Positions 1 to 10,730 of a DNA stretch of 64,000 bases are shown here, one piece after another. The DNA is from Vespula vulgaris (taxonomy: Eukaryota; Arthropoda; Insecta; Hymenoptera; Vespidae): assembly GCF_905475345.1 (NCBI RefSeq), contig NC_066605.1, forward strand, positions 3,907,547 through 3,971,546, written 5' to 3'. Position numbers and translations under genes: made by a program. The notes beneath the pieces were generated by a model. It did no database searches, was not told the DNA's origin, and was given only the letters and a program-made list of their open reading frames with translations. Every line of letters starts with the position of its first letter. Positions within the stretch are counted from its first letter, which is position 1.

Positions 1-1693
1 ATAATACATACTAAAATCAATTTTCCTAAAATCGTCAATTTGTTTATTAAACTATATTCATATATTATATGAATAAAAGATTAATCTTCGTTATAGTCAA
101 CAATACTTTTAATTTAATCATGTCATCTTTCAATCATAAAGATTGTTTCAATAAAATTTTAATATTTTGGATCCTAAATCTATTTACGGAAAAGGAAAAT
201 CTTCCGAAACACAGTCTGATTCAAGCATCGATAACTTTACTTACATCTCACAGTATTAGGATATGCGAACTGTTAATTTTTTCAGTATATTTGGTGATAA
301 ATTTCCAAGAACAAAAATGTTCTTAATAGTGACTTAATAGTGACCCTGAGAGAAAGTTTTATGAATCGCCAAAAATGCGCATGTGTGCGTCAATGTGCGG
401 ATTATGTGACCTAAATATGTAATTCCTTCCTAAAAAATTGACACTGATCAATTTGTAACGTTAATCTCGCTTTGATTAAACGATTTGCTAAACGATGGAA
501 TTTATTAGATTGGTGCATATGTGGTAAGAAGAATTTCCATTATTATGCGAAGCATAACCAGAAATTTTTCGCCGGCTTCCCACAAGTCACTAAGATGAGC
601 CAATCGTAGAGTGATAATGTATCAATTCACATCTTCGCTTGCTAGTTCGTATTATATTGGTGTTATGTTCTTTACCTTTAATTTATTGTTTGGATCTACA
701 AAAATAGTCATGTTATCCGAATATATTTGCCACACATTTGTCTCTATAGACAATGAACTTTTTTAGAATGGCTAGAAAAATATCCGTGATGAGATTACTC
801 ACAAGGATCGTCTTCATGAGAAGACACACTGCAGCATAATTTAATCAAAATGAAATTTTATTTCATTTTGTACTCGAAGTACTTTTGATTCGTAGAAAAT
901 GTAATTTTTTCTCGCTTCCTTTCATATAATGGAATTTAATGAAAATCTCTAGCTATATCGAAAACTTAAAAATAGAGGATACATTCTAAATGTTTAAGAA
1001 TTACCTCTACGCTATGAACTGGCTATGCATCCTTAATTTATTGAGTTTCCGAAAATCTATGAACTCTTCACTTCTTTCTCTGCCCACCTATACGTCGAGT
1101 TTTTCGATACCAAACAAAGGGATAAATTATAAGGTGACTAACGTTTTTGTAGTATTTTTTTAGTATTTCTTTAATTCAGGCATCCATTTCGACTTGATGA
1201 CAATGAAAATAACGATACTGCTTTCGATTATCTTTTTATCTTTAGTTTCTATGGAATGCAAAGTTAAACTTATATATTACCTGGGTCTCCAGATAATACG
1301 AATATATTGGAAAACTTTAAACGAACTGATCGAAATTATAATGTAGAATAAAAAAATAAATTGGAGAATATAATATTATAAATTCCAATTAGTTTATTGA
1401 TAATTTATTGATTTAATAGGTTCGAGACGTGTATTTTCTCGAAAAAGCTCTACTCTATTTTCACTAAACATAATGCGAGAAATTGGAAGTTCTACTTCCT
1501 CTAAAGAAAATAACACGATTTTTAACGTCAATAATTAAAAAATTTTTCTTTTATAAAAATGGAAAGCCAAGAATTCCATTGGTTTCTAACGGAAAATCAT
1601 CTCGGATTACAATCGGATACAATAAGATACAGGACCATTGCAGTTACTTTTCAATAATGTTTCGCAATAAAGAGATATAGAATTTATACGTCT
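1..1693. other. A+T-rich intergenic DNA
   Basis: No gene, RNA or recognisable transposon was found here. Open frames at 69-326 and 1483-1680 have low-complexity composition and no family motif, so they are read as chance. Confidence 0.5.
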
Positions 1694-1695
1694 TA

Positions 1696-1840
1696 CTCTT
1701 CTCGTCAAGAAAATATCCCAGGTGTTATATCTTTAATATCTCAATGACGCGTGTAACTTTTTATATCTGTGACAAATAATTTCAGAACATTATGACCTCA
1801 AGATATGCGGTTGGAAATAAATCATCAATAAGTGTAAGGT
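1696..1840 (+). repeat. Left terminal inverted repeat of Tc3-like element
   Basis: This arm matches the reverse complement of 2812-2956. The best stretch is around 1749-1812, where 'ttttatatctgtgac' and 'cattatgac' recur in the right arm. Identity falls toward the inner end. Confidence 0.8.
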
Positions 1841-1959
1841 AATAAATAATTTCTCAAAAAATTGAAAATTATGATAAAAAAAAAGTATCGGTTGACTATC
1901 ATCGTTATTTGATCGCGATAAATGTAAAATTTTACATGTAGCTTTCAATTCGCATTTAA

Positions 1960-2690
1960 CAAGGAAACAAATAATGGAAAAATTCGGTATGAGTGCTAAT
2001 GTTTCAAGTATTCAAAGAGTTACACTATCGCGCAAAAATATTAAAAAACGAAAATAGAAAAGAAACCTGCGTTAACGATGTACCATCAAAATAAAGTTCC
2101 ATGCTTTACAAAAAAAAGATTACCTCGGAAAAAGAATGGAGAAAAGTACTACGGTCAGACGAAAAAAAATGTAATTCGGATAGTCCTGATGAGTTTCAAT
2201 ACTATTTTTTATGACATATGGAAAGAGACATGTCAACAATGCGACGATAAATAGAAGGCAGCATAATAATTTAGGTTGGCATCGGTTATTTCGACAAGAC
2301 AAGCATTAGATTCATTAACGGGAGAATGAATATTGTCCAATATATAAATATAATTAAGGAACGAATAAATACACATGCAGAACGAATTTCTGGACATGCC
2401 TTCATTTTTCAGCAAGATACTACATCAAAATTGTCTAATCACGTTTTAGTGAAAATAATATATCTATTTTGTTATGACCTGCACGCTCCCCGGACCTTAA
2501 TATTATTGAAAATTGCTGGTCACAACTTATTTGCACCGAATACAAAAATGGTAAGCGGTATCAACGCGTACTCGAATTAAAGATTACTGTACATTGGGAT
2601 ATCTTAAATCAAAATTATATCCAAAATCTTTATAAATCAATACCAAATCTTATAATGAAAATAATAGAAAACGAAGGAGATATACTCTAA
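1960..2690 (+). pseudogene. Tc3-like transposase pseudogene
   Basis: The family transposase cuts and pastes its element using an N-terminal helix-turn-helix and a DDE catalytic core. A helix-turn-helix-like stretch (EKFGMSANVSSIQRV) lies near 1977-2022. The core starts with EWRKVLRSDEKK at 2134, which holds the first Asp. It continues with GYFDK and FINGRMNIVQYI, then FIFQQDTTSKLSNH near 2403-2440 with the second Asp. After a frame change near 2480, SPDLNIIENCWSQL supplies the Glu region, and the tail reads in frame to TAA at 2688-2690. Stops interrupt the frame near 2210, 2249 and 2273. The catalytic residues survive but the protein cannot be made. Confidence 0.85.
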
Positions 2691-2811
2691 ATAAAAGTAT
2701 GATAAATAATTATTGTTAGGTAAAATATATGTTGATTATTATTTTGTTATTATACATGTGCTATCACTTCGTTCTTAGAATAAAACAATTTTTTTTTCTT
2801 ATCCACGAAAC

Positions 2812-2956
2812 CTTACGAAATTGCAACTTATTTTCAACGAATCGCATATTTTGAAGTCATAATGTTTTGAAATTATTCGTCACAGATATAAAATTTTACA
2901 TGCTTCATAAAGAAATTAAATATAGCATACCTGGGCTATCTTTTTGATAAGGAGTG
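2812..2956 (-). repeat. Right terminal inverted repeat of Tc3-like element
   Basis: Reverse complement of the left arm at 1696-1840. It keeps the 'agcccaggt' block near the outer end and the 'gtcataatg' block further in. Confidence 0.8.
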
Positions 2957-2958
2957 TA

Positions 2959-3703
2959 GTTCGTTTCATTTTATGCATTATTATGAATACTTAATCGCCG
3001 ATTTTTTTATATTTATTGTTAGTCGGGGCTAAGAAATTTCAGTAATTTTTCGATTTTTTGGTGATAAATTTGATGTTGCACAATGGGGTGTGATCGAAGC
3101 TTGCTGTTTGAAAATTTCATCTCGGGCAGATTTTTGGCAAAGTGTCGTATATTTTCACATGTTAAGCATTTCGATTGAACTTTCGATTTTGCTCTGTCAA
3201 TCTTATTTCCATTGTACAAATGTAAAATAAATTTTGATCACATTTTTGGAGTTGATTTAAAAAATGTTTACAGTTTAGAAATTTCATTTAATAATTTGTG
3301 ATTGTAAATCTTATTTTAATAATGCAATAGAAAAACTTCTGAATCAATCGAAATCTAAATCTTTTTATGGGTGCTTTTTATCGAAATTTTAGAAATAATA
3401 TTTACTGAAGTGCTACCGTACGACTAATGTTTAATAAGAAAAAAAATTAATAGAAAATTGATTATTACCGAATTATATTGAGATGTTTAAAAATTAACAC
3501 AGAATTTCATAAAAACAAGCCTACAACTTGACATTATCATATATCAATCAATATCAATTATTAATTAATGAGAATTTTTCTGTTGTATATTGGATAACAA
3601 TAATATATTGGATAATATATCAAGTTTAAATTTTGTCACTTTTACCCATATCGAATTCAATTCTTTATTTATTCTAATTCTTAGTGTAAATATAACACTC
3701 TCG
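2959..3703. other. Intergenic DNA between Tc3-like and copia elements
   Basis: Nothing identifiable. The open frames at 3019-3219 (minus) and 3590-3790 (plus) show no family motif, and the second runs into the copia LTR. Confidence 0.45.
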
Positions 3704-4225
3704 TGTTACGTCCTATGGCGTAATTCAAGTTTGGTCAGTTTTTGGTCAGGCCGTAAAGCCTTTACCAATGATAGACCTAAAGGAACGTGAATTCGAAGAT
3801 AAGACAGAGACAGAGATCAATAAGATGACGTAGAAGGATATCTGATATATTAATAATCTAGGAAAGGAGTAAGCCGATAGACATTGTATTAAAATAACGA
3901 TTCCACATTGCTTTCTTATAAGTGGCATATCAAGGTGGTTTTTCGTCTCTCCGACAATGTTCAGTAGACGTTATAAGAAAATACAAGTGTTGTACTAATT
4001 GAAGACTCGTCAACTTTTGGACAGTTTTAGAAATTTATTAACATCATGATCGAGTACGGAATACAGATTATTAACTGATTATTGGTTTTACGAAATAACA
4101 AATACGGACTTATTATTTAATTACTGGCTTCAGAGTACAGAATACAAACTTAAGAACTAATCGCGGACTTATTAGCTAATTAGTGACCGGTTTTACAAAA
4201 CATAAACTACTGACAGATTTTCAGC
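3704..4225 (+). repeat. Copia-type LTR, copy A
   Basis: This segment is colinear with 48555-49150. Shared blocks include 'ttggtcagtttttggtcagg', the 'ccaatagacatt' region, 'acagaata' motifs and 'agctaattagtgaccg'. Both copies begin with TG followed by TAC after a short gap. Copia gag and RT remnants follow on the same strand, so this is read as the 5-prime LTR. The 3-prime edge is approximate because homology fades after about 4225. Confidence 0.65.
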
Positions 4226-4499
4226 GTGAAAGATTTGCTTTCTATTGCATAATTATTTTACCAGTACGATTTTGATTGGTCCATGTTTTAATAAAAACGT
4301 TATTGTATCAAGATGTAAACTGTGATTTTACCAAAATTATGAGATTTTCTATAAACGTATGTTTGGAAGGATGTAATCAGTTAATAAGTTTATATTCTGT
4401 ATTTGTTAAAGAGGCTAATAAAATTATAAGACTTTAATAAAAAAAATTAATGAGTCTCCGATCATTCGATCGATCCGTATTTTCTTGCAACGGCTACTA

Positions 4500-5850
4500 A
4501 ACGCTGTCCGACTAACTCGGAATTCTCTACATTTAAAATAACCTAGAAATGTACAAACAGAGAAAAAGAAAAACAAATTTTAAAGGAAAAAAAGAGAATT
4601 TAATAGCGAAAATAATTTGGAAAGATAATTCTCAGCATTTCGCTTCAATTGAAGAAGTAAAATTATCGTTAACGATTAGCGTTTAAGGTAGAAAACTTGA
4701 ACTTGAAATTTGGGAATATATAGACAAAGTAATTGTAAATAGTAAATTGAAAACAAAAAAGAAGAAATATACAGCCAAAAGGATGAAACATAAATTTTCT
4801 TGTAATTATTGTCACGAGAAAGGACATCGGTATCGTGAATACAAGTGAAACGAGTGAGTGATAAAGCAAACAAAGAGAAAATCAATAAGCGGTTAAACAT
4901 GAAGAAACATATAGTGCGTTAGCTTTTTTCGAACTTGTGAAATGAAATTTGTTTAGATGGCATACTCGAATTCTTCAAAGCATGATGTTACACCGCGAGA
5001 TATTTGGGAATTAAAATTTGGATGAAAATTGAAATTACAACATATACGAATATTTGAGAACATAACGTATAAAAATATACCTAAAGAAAATAGAAAAAAA
5101 AAAATAGATGAAAAAGCTGCAAAATAATACTCGTTGGTTATGAAGATGAATTAATAAACTATAGATGAAAATATCATGAAGTATATGTAAGCTGTTACGT
5201 TACCTTTAATGAAGCACACGAAGAAATGATTACTCAAAAAGAATTCAGTAAAAGGATGTTAATAAATTTGAATTTTTAATGATATTACGAATCTGTAAAA
5301 GAGGAAGAAATTTTCGAATTAGGTGAATCATCTGATGTAGATAAAGAAGAAATCTCCTAATGTAAACAATAATATGCAAATTGAAGTGCAACAAACCGAT
5401 AGGCCATTGCGTAACAAAAAAACATTAAACTCAGCCAATCGCTATAGAGAGTTCGATTATGCATCGTTGGAAAATGTAGTATAGCAAATATATGAAGATC
5501 AAATTCCGAGGTAAAACCATAATAGCTTCTAAGTGAGTTTATACTAAAAAGTTGGACTTGGACGATAAGATTTCACGGCATAAAGCTAGACTTCTAGCAA
5601 AAGGATTCGCTCAATCTGAAGGAATCGATTTTTATAAAACTTTTGCAATAGTCATTAGATATAAATCGATTGGAATACTCTTGGTTGTTGCAGTAGATGA
5701 TATAAAATTAGTTCAAGTTCATACTAAAACTACATTTCTTCTAAAGAAATAATATTTACAAGGATATAGTTACAAGAATTTATTAATAAAGTTCAATTAT
5801 AAGCTAGATTAAAATAAAGTTTGTATAGCCTTAAGCAGTCACCATAATAT
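4500..5850 (+). pseudogene. Copia (Ty1-like) gag-pol remnant
   Basis: Copia polyproteins carry gag, protease, integrase, reverse transcriptase and RNase H. Two pieces are readable here. At about 4794-4848 there is a gag zinc knuckle, KFSCNYCHEKGHRYREYK, in which the last Cys of the CCHC pattern has become Tyr. At 5552-5752 lies the start of the reverse transcriptase: KLDLDDKISRHKARLLAKGF and then AQSEGIDFYKTFA, the usual copia stretch before the catalytic core. The sequence between them is too decayed to read and the rest of RT is missing. The element is truncated and inactive. An LTR of the same family stands alone at 48.6 kb. Confidence 0.75.
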
Positions 5851-6479
5851 TAAAATTCGAAATTTAATGAGTTTTTAAAGCAATTAATTTTTACCATATA
5901 GGAAGCAATAATTGCATTTTTGTGGATAAAACAACTGCTATTGTTGTTATTCAACAACATTTTTGTTATTCTTGCCTTATATGTAAACGATGTTTATTAT
6001 TATTTATCACTTTTCGCAAATAATGTTGATACCTGTCTTCGCGGACATTATAAGCATCGTGATTTTTGTAAACACATATGCCCGAGAACTGAATCGACAA
6101 TTGCAGGCAGAAGGATATCCGCGATAAAAAACCATAAGCTAGTCTTCCATTTTTTCTAATCAAAAATTCATTTCTTTTTCTTTCAATTTTATCAACAACC
6201 ATTCTTTTTGATTCAAAGAATAAAATAACACGTGACTCACGAATGATGTGAGTCTTTGAATAACGCGTAATAGACCCTGCATATGATACATGTACTTGTA
6301 ATTTTGGCCATTTCGGAGTTTTGGCATAAATGTTTATGCTTTTTAATTTCTATTCCTTCCACTAGGGTCATATCCTTCGTTGAAATTGAGCATTTCAGCT
6401 GAGAGAAGTCGTTAACAATGCTTGATTTTTATCAATATTCAGACCACTAACTTTAATATCGAGTCCGTATTCTATTATT
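5851..6479. other. Intergenic DNA
   Basis: No assigned gene. A plus-strand stretch near 5970-6000 reads LYVNDVYYY, vaguely like a copia YVDD box, and one near 6078-6117 reads ARELNRQLQAEGYPR. Neither is enough to name a family. Confidence 0.35.
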
Positions 6480-8268
6480 TCCCTTGAAGCAGGGATACCC
6501 AATTGATTCCATTAATTTTGAATAAAAAGTACACGGCCTTCTTTTACATATTTTCTTGAAGATTGAAGCAGTTAGTTGTTTTTGCATTAAGTCCTCATTC
6601 CATGAATCGAATATCTGAGGACAAACTGCATCTGGTCCATAATCACTGACGACATTTTAAATATGAAATTTCTTCGCGGCACGCTGAGGGTTTCTTCCTT
6701 TTCGTGAATCACGAATTCGACGTTTTTTATTCACATATTGTAAAGTTGCCCGTATCTTTACTTAACAATTTATAATTTATTTTATGATGCAGTGGACCGT
6801 TGGAATTCATGCTAATGATAGCACCTTCGCATCGAGTTTGATACGAACTACATAAGACAAAGTTGATTCTTTTGCCACCTATAAATTTCGTAACATAAGA
6901 ATTATATAATTCCACCACATTATTATCGACATTTCATATCAAACTGGACGCATTAGCAACACATAAAAATACCAGTGGTTTGCATTTCCTGTACTTGTTT
7001 AGTCTCACCAGGTTTTGCTTCACCATTACAGTAATCCGCTACATTTTTCGTGATGGCCGAAAACATGATACAGCCTGTTGCGAATATCCTTTTGCAATTC
7101 CTCCACATTGCTGTACAGAGACTGATCTTTTTGCTTTTTACGATATTTGATATAGCAGTTCACAAATGTTTCAGATATTACCGCAAAATATTCCGCTGAT
7201 GACGGTATCGTAATTTTTATTTAGACAAAGAGCTTGCAAATGGCTACTATAATTACATAATATATGATTACGGCATTCAATTTTTTCTATTAATAATTTT
7301 GGTCCGTACGGTAATGAATTTATGAGTTTTCGGTAGTTTCGGTACATTCGAAGTTTTCGGTGCTCTCTCCACCTCCGATTAATTTTGTATATTTCAAATC
7401 GTGCATTTCAAGGGTACAACGAAACTCCTCTACTATCGCGTTTGATTCCATTTGGGTTGTCAGGTCATAAAAACTTGTAAAGCATTGCTGATCACGAGAA
7501 GTAACTTTTGCATGGTTTATTCGATCACAAAAAAACAATATTTATTGCAGATTATATAAAATCTTTTTTGTTATAAAAACCAACGATTGCAGCTACACTC
7601 AATAAGGAATTATACCGATTTTTATACTACTGCGACGATGATGATACAAGGAATACCGTCGTGATCGAGTTTCCTTTTAAACGAGCAATCCTTGTTTTTT
7701 TGCAGCTTCAGACCTTAATCTGTATGCCGTATCAGATACAATAGCAGGGTATTTTATCCATGTATTACTGGAGAAACATGGCATAATTATCGTAGCACGA
7801 AGTTCTTCTAATTGTGAGTGTCCGTCACCTGTAGATATTATTCCGAATACTATACAGGCTTTAATATTCGAATTTTTTTTCCGATATATCATCAGTCTTA
7901 ATTTTACTGATCAAACCACACGTACTACATTTTAATTTAATAATATTAATATTGAAAGAATGCTATTTATAAAGTATGAAATATTTATTGCTTGATTGAA
8001 ATGCTTGAAATGATTGAAATTGCCCTGACAATTGAAACGAATTTTTATCATTATTTATATTTGATATGCATTCTATTTGCAGAAAAGATGGAGAAGTAGT
8101 AAAAATATTTGTGTTTACCTGTAGATTCCAAATATGGAATTTATGAACTTTATGTGACTTTTTATTTCTTTTTCTTGAAATATTAGTATGTTAGATCCTT
8201 TCTTTTAACAATGATTCTTTAGTACCAGTAGTTTTTCTTTTTGTTAGATTTCTTTTCCTGGAAGACAT
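6480..8268 (-). pseudogene. Mutator-like transposase-domain gene, decayed (copy A)
   Basis: This resembles the animal 'Mutator-like transposase domain' proteins (PF20700 type), which are transposon-derived and of unproven biochemistry. Reading downstream from an ATG at 8268 (MSSRKRNLTKRK), recognisable pieces are: KIKTDDISEKK; FGIISTGDGHSQLEEL and MPCFSSNTWIKYP (7740-7850); HDLKYTKLIGGGES (about 7365-7410); LLIEKIECRNH (near 7280); YVTKFIGGKRINF and SYQTRCEGAIISMN (6800-6900); and SDYGPDAVCPQIFDSW near 6600-6650. Several frameshifts and stops separate them. A shorter copy with the same N-terminal order lies on the plus strand at 29415-30100. No terminal inverted repeats were identified. Confidence 0.72.
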
Positions 8269-9147
8269 TTTTAAATCACTTACGAAATAAAACTACTAAA
8301 CCTACTGACCATCAAGCTTCCATTGATTGTTAGTAAAAAACGGAATAAAAACAGAGACATTACGGACTAGTAATACATTCATAAGATAGAAAAACAAAGA
8401 AAAACGATAACGAAAACAAAAGAAATGTTTCATACTCGTCATCATATGTTGTTTGTAATAGACAACAATTGATGGATGGTCAGACAGATCGTGTCCTTTA
8501 TAGATGAAGGTTTGTGAAAAACGTGCGAAAAATATGTGAAAAACCATCGAGTAAAACGACACATTCTTTCTTCTTTTGACATCACAAATTGTTGTCATCA
8601 TATGATGTATATAATATAAGTTTATTCTTCTCCTTATCATTGTTTTTATTATTATATTATTAAATTATATATTATTATTGTAATGTAGTAGTAATATGAA
8701 GTGAACTCCTACAGACCATAACAAAATAGTTGAAAGAAAAGAATCAGGTAGATAATGTGGAAACGAACTAGTTTTGATTTTTATTAAAAATAGTATATAA
8801 TATATATGTTCACTAATTATTAATTTTGAAAAAATAATCGACAAATATGTATACTTTATATGCATTTATCATCAAACAAAAATATATTCTTGCTGTATCC
8901 TATCTGGTACAAATCACCGCAAAATTCACGTTGGCCATCAGTGGAGGAAATAAATATAAGAGATTGGATAGTAACGTTTTATTATATTATATTATTTGAT
9001 ATATAATTATCAAATAAAGAAAAAAGAATAAATTAGTTCATTATTTTCATTTATATCAATACAATAATAAAAAGCACGGAATAACTTAGCTTCGAATCTG
9101 TGATTCCTGAATTACGAATCTAAATGCTTGCCAATGTGTTACATATC
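8269..9147. other. Intergenic DNA
   Basis: A 112-codon open frame at 8302-8640 (minus) lacks any recognisable motif and is rich in low-complexity residues. I do not call it a gene. Confidence 0.4.
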
Positions 9148-9281
9148 GCTTAAAGAATGATTATTTTTTTAGTTTATAAAATAAAAAAGAAACTGCAAAT
9201 TTTTCAAAAATTAAACAATACTTTGGAAATTCCGATTCATTAACATGAACAATTGAATACGCATTTTCTTATTTTTGCCAT
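9148..9281 (+). repeat. R2 repeat copy A, left part (split by LINE)
   Basis: Matches about 55358-55490. Shared words include 'tttttcaaaaatt', 'attcatt(a/g)acatgaac' and the 'atttttgcca' / 'atttgtgcca' junction. The matching sequence continues on the other side of the LINE at 13502. Confidence 0.75.
9271..9281 (+). repeat. Target-site duplication, left copy
   Basis: 'atttttgccat' here and 'atttttgtcat' at 13502-13512 differ at one base. They flank the LINE, while the unoccupied R2 copy at 55 kb has a single version of this junction. Confidence 0.75.
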
Positions 9282-9421
9282 AGTTTAACTTCGAAGGTCG
9301 ACATGCATACATTGTTTTCTAGCAAATTATATTCAGTGTTTACTATTAGCAATTATAAGTTTACGAACCTATAGTTTTCTTCTTATTTGGAGATCTCTGT
9401 TACGGCAAGTTTGAGTTACTT

Positions 9422-10361
9422 ATGGCACAAAATGATAATCTAAAGTTATTTATGAACAAAAGTGGCAAAAATTATACCATCAATAATCAATCGATAATCC
9501 GGAGACTAGAAGCTTCGACAGGTCCAATGGATATCGATAACCCTGACACTAAACACGATGCTACACAGAAACGGAAATTCAACACGTCAAATAGCTACCT
9601 ATCCCTAGCAGATGTGGATGAACCACATGATAAATGGCTAAGCAAAATATCATTTAACGAAGTACAAGAAGTAGAAGAAGTACTTCCAGGGAATGATAGA
9701 ACGGAAAGGAATAACCCCCTCCAATACATATAGAAGTTCAGGTCATTGAACCGCTAATTAATCTATTGAAAGAAATAGTTAAAGACGAGTACATATTAAA
9801 GCAACTAAAGAACAACCTCGTTAAAGTACAAGTCAATACCTCTGATACCTACAGAAAGGTCTCTGAGGCCCTAAAAGAGAAGAACGCAAATTTTTATACC
9901 AATCAGCCAAGAAAGGCAGAAGTTATAAGGTAGTAGTACTTAGAGGGATGCATCCAAGAACAGGTACTGGCACTATAATTGATGAATTGAAAAAAATAAA
10001 CCTTCAGGTAAAACAAATAAACAACATAATTAAACGAGACACAAAGCAACTATTGTTGCTATTCTTCATCGAGCTCGAACCAAATAATAATAGCAAAGAT
10101 ATATACAAAATTGATAAGCTGCTTAACACGATAGTTTCCTCCGAATCTCCCAAAACAAAAAGAGATATTCCGCAGTGTTTACGTTGTCAAAGCCATGGCC
10201 ATACCAAAAATTATTGTAATGAAACTCCAGCATGCGTTAAATGCGCAGGTAAGCATTGGATCTCGAGCTGTCCATATACAGGCAAAATAAACAATGTTAA
10301 ATGCTTTAATTGTCCGGGAAATCACCCAGCAAGTTACAAAGGCTATATAGTTAGAAAATAG
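9422..10361 (+). pseudogene. LINE ORF1 (jockey gag-like nucleic-acid-binding protein), broken
   Basis: ORF1 of jockey-type elements binds RNA and helps deliver the template. The frame opens at 9422 (MAQNDNLKLF) and stops at 9731; related sequence resumes in other frames. The segment 9948-10160 matches the PRE_C2HC domain found before the fingers (LRGMHPRTGTGTIIDELKK, then LLLLFFIELEP). Three CCHC knuckles follow at about 10170-10350: CLRCQSHGHTKNYC, CVKCAGKHWISSC and CFNCPGNHPASYK. The third has lost its final Cys. Two or more frame changes and an in-frame stop pair near 9931 disable the gene. Confidence 0.85.
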
Positions 10362-10730
10362 TTACAGCAAAAACTCTATCCTAAACTTAGATACAAATCA
10401 GCTTTTGAAAATTTTAATTCAACAAACAAAATTACCTCTGCAAACTTCAGCAACAATTTCTTCTGGGGACCGTAGTTAAATCCAAGAACTAGCAATAGGA
10501 CATGTGCAGATGTATCTCGACCATGGGAGACGTTAATAACAAATGTAAATAATGTCACTGAGTCTGAGACGTCCGAAATTAAAAACTTGTTGATAATTAC
10601 AACTAAAAACTCAGAAGTAATATCGAACATGCTGGTTCAACAAACCCACCTTCTAACTCGACAATCACAAGTAAATAAAGTATTAGAACTTTTAACGTCC
10701 ATGTTGAACAAGAACAACAAATAAAATAGA

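Larger units (their letters stand above)
1694..2958 (+). mobile_element. Tc1/mariner (Tc3-like) DNA transposon, decayed
   Basis: A DNA transposon of about 1.26 kb, the usual size for the superfamily. The ends are long terminal inverted repeats of roughly 145 bp, and a TA dinucleotide sits at each outer edge (1694-1695 and 2957-2958), as expected for TA target duplication. The interior encodes a plus-strand transposase remnant. The arms are clearly homologous but carry scattered mismatches and small indels, so the insertion is old. The copy is non-autonomous because its transposase frame is broken. Confidence 0.85.

Noticed and set aside
5920..6159. RT YVDD box of the copia element continuing to 6.1 kb
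   Set aside because: LYVNDVYYY is too short and not followed by the usual copia sequence; the adjacent codons do not fit.
8302..8640. 112-codon minus-strand ORF as a protein gene
   Set aside because: Rich in Phe, His and Tyr, with no domain, no splice or start context and nothing like it elsewhere in the window; consistent with A+T-rich chance.
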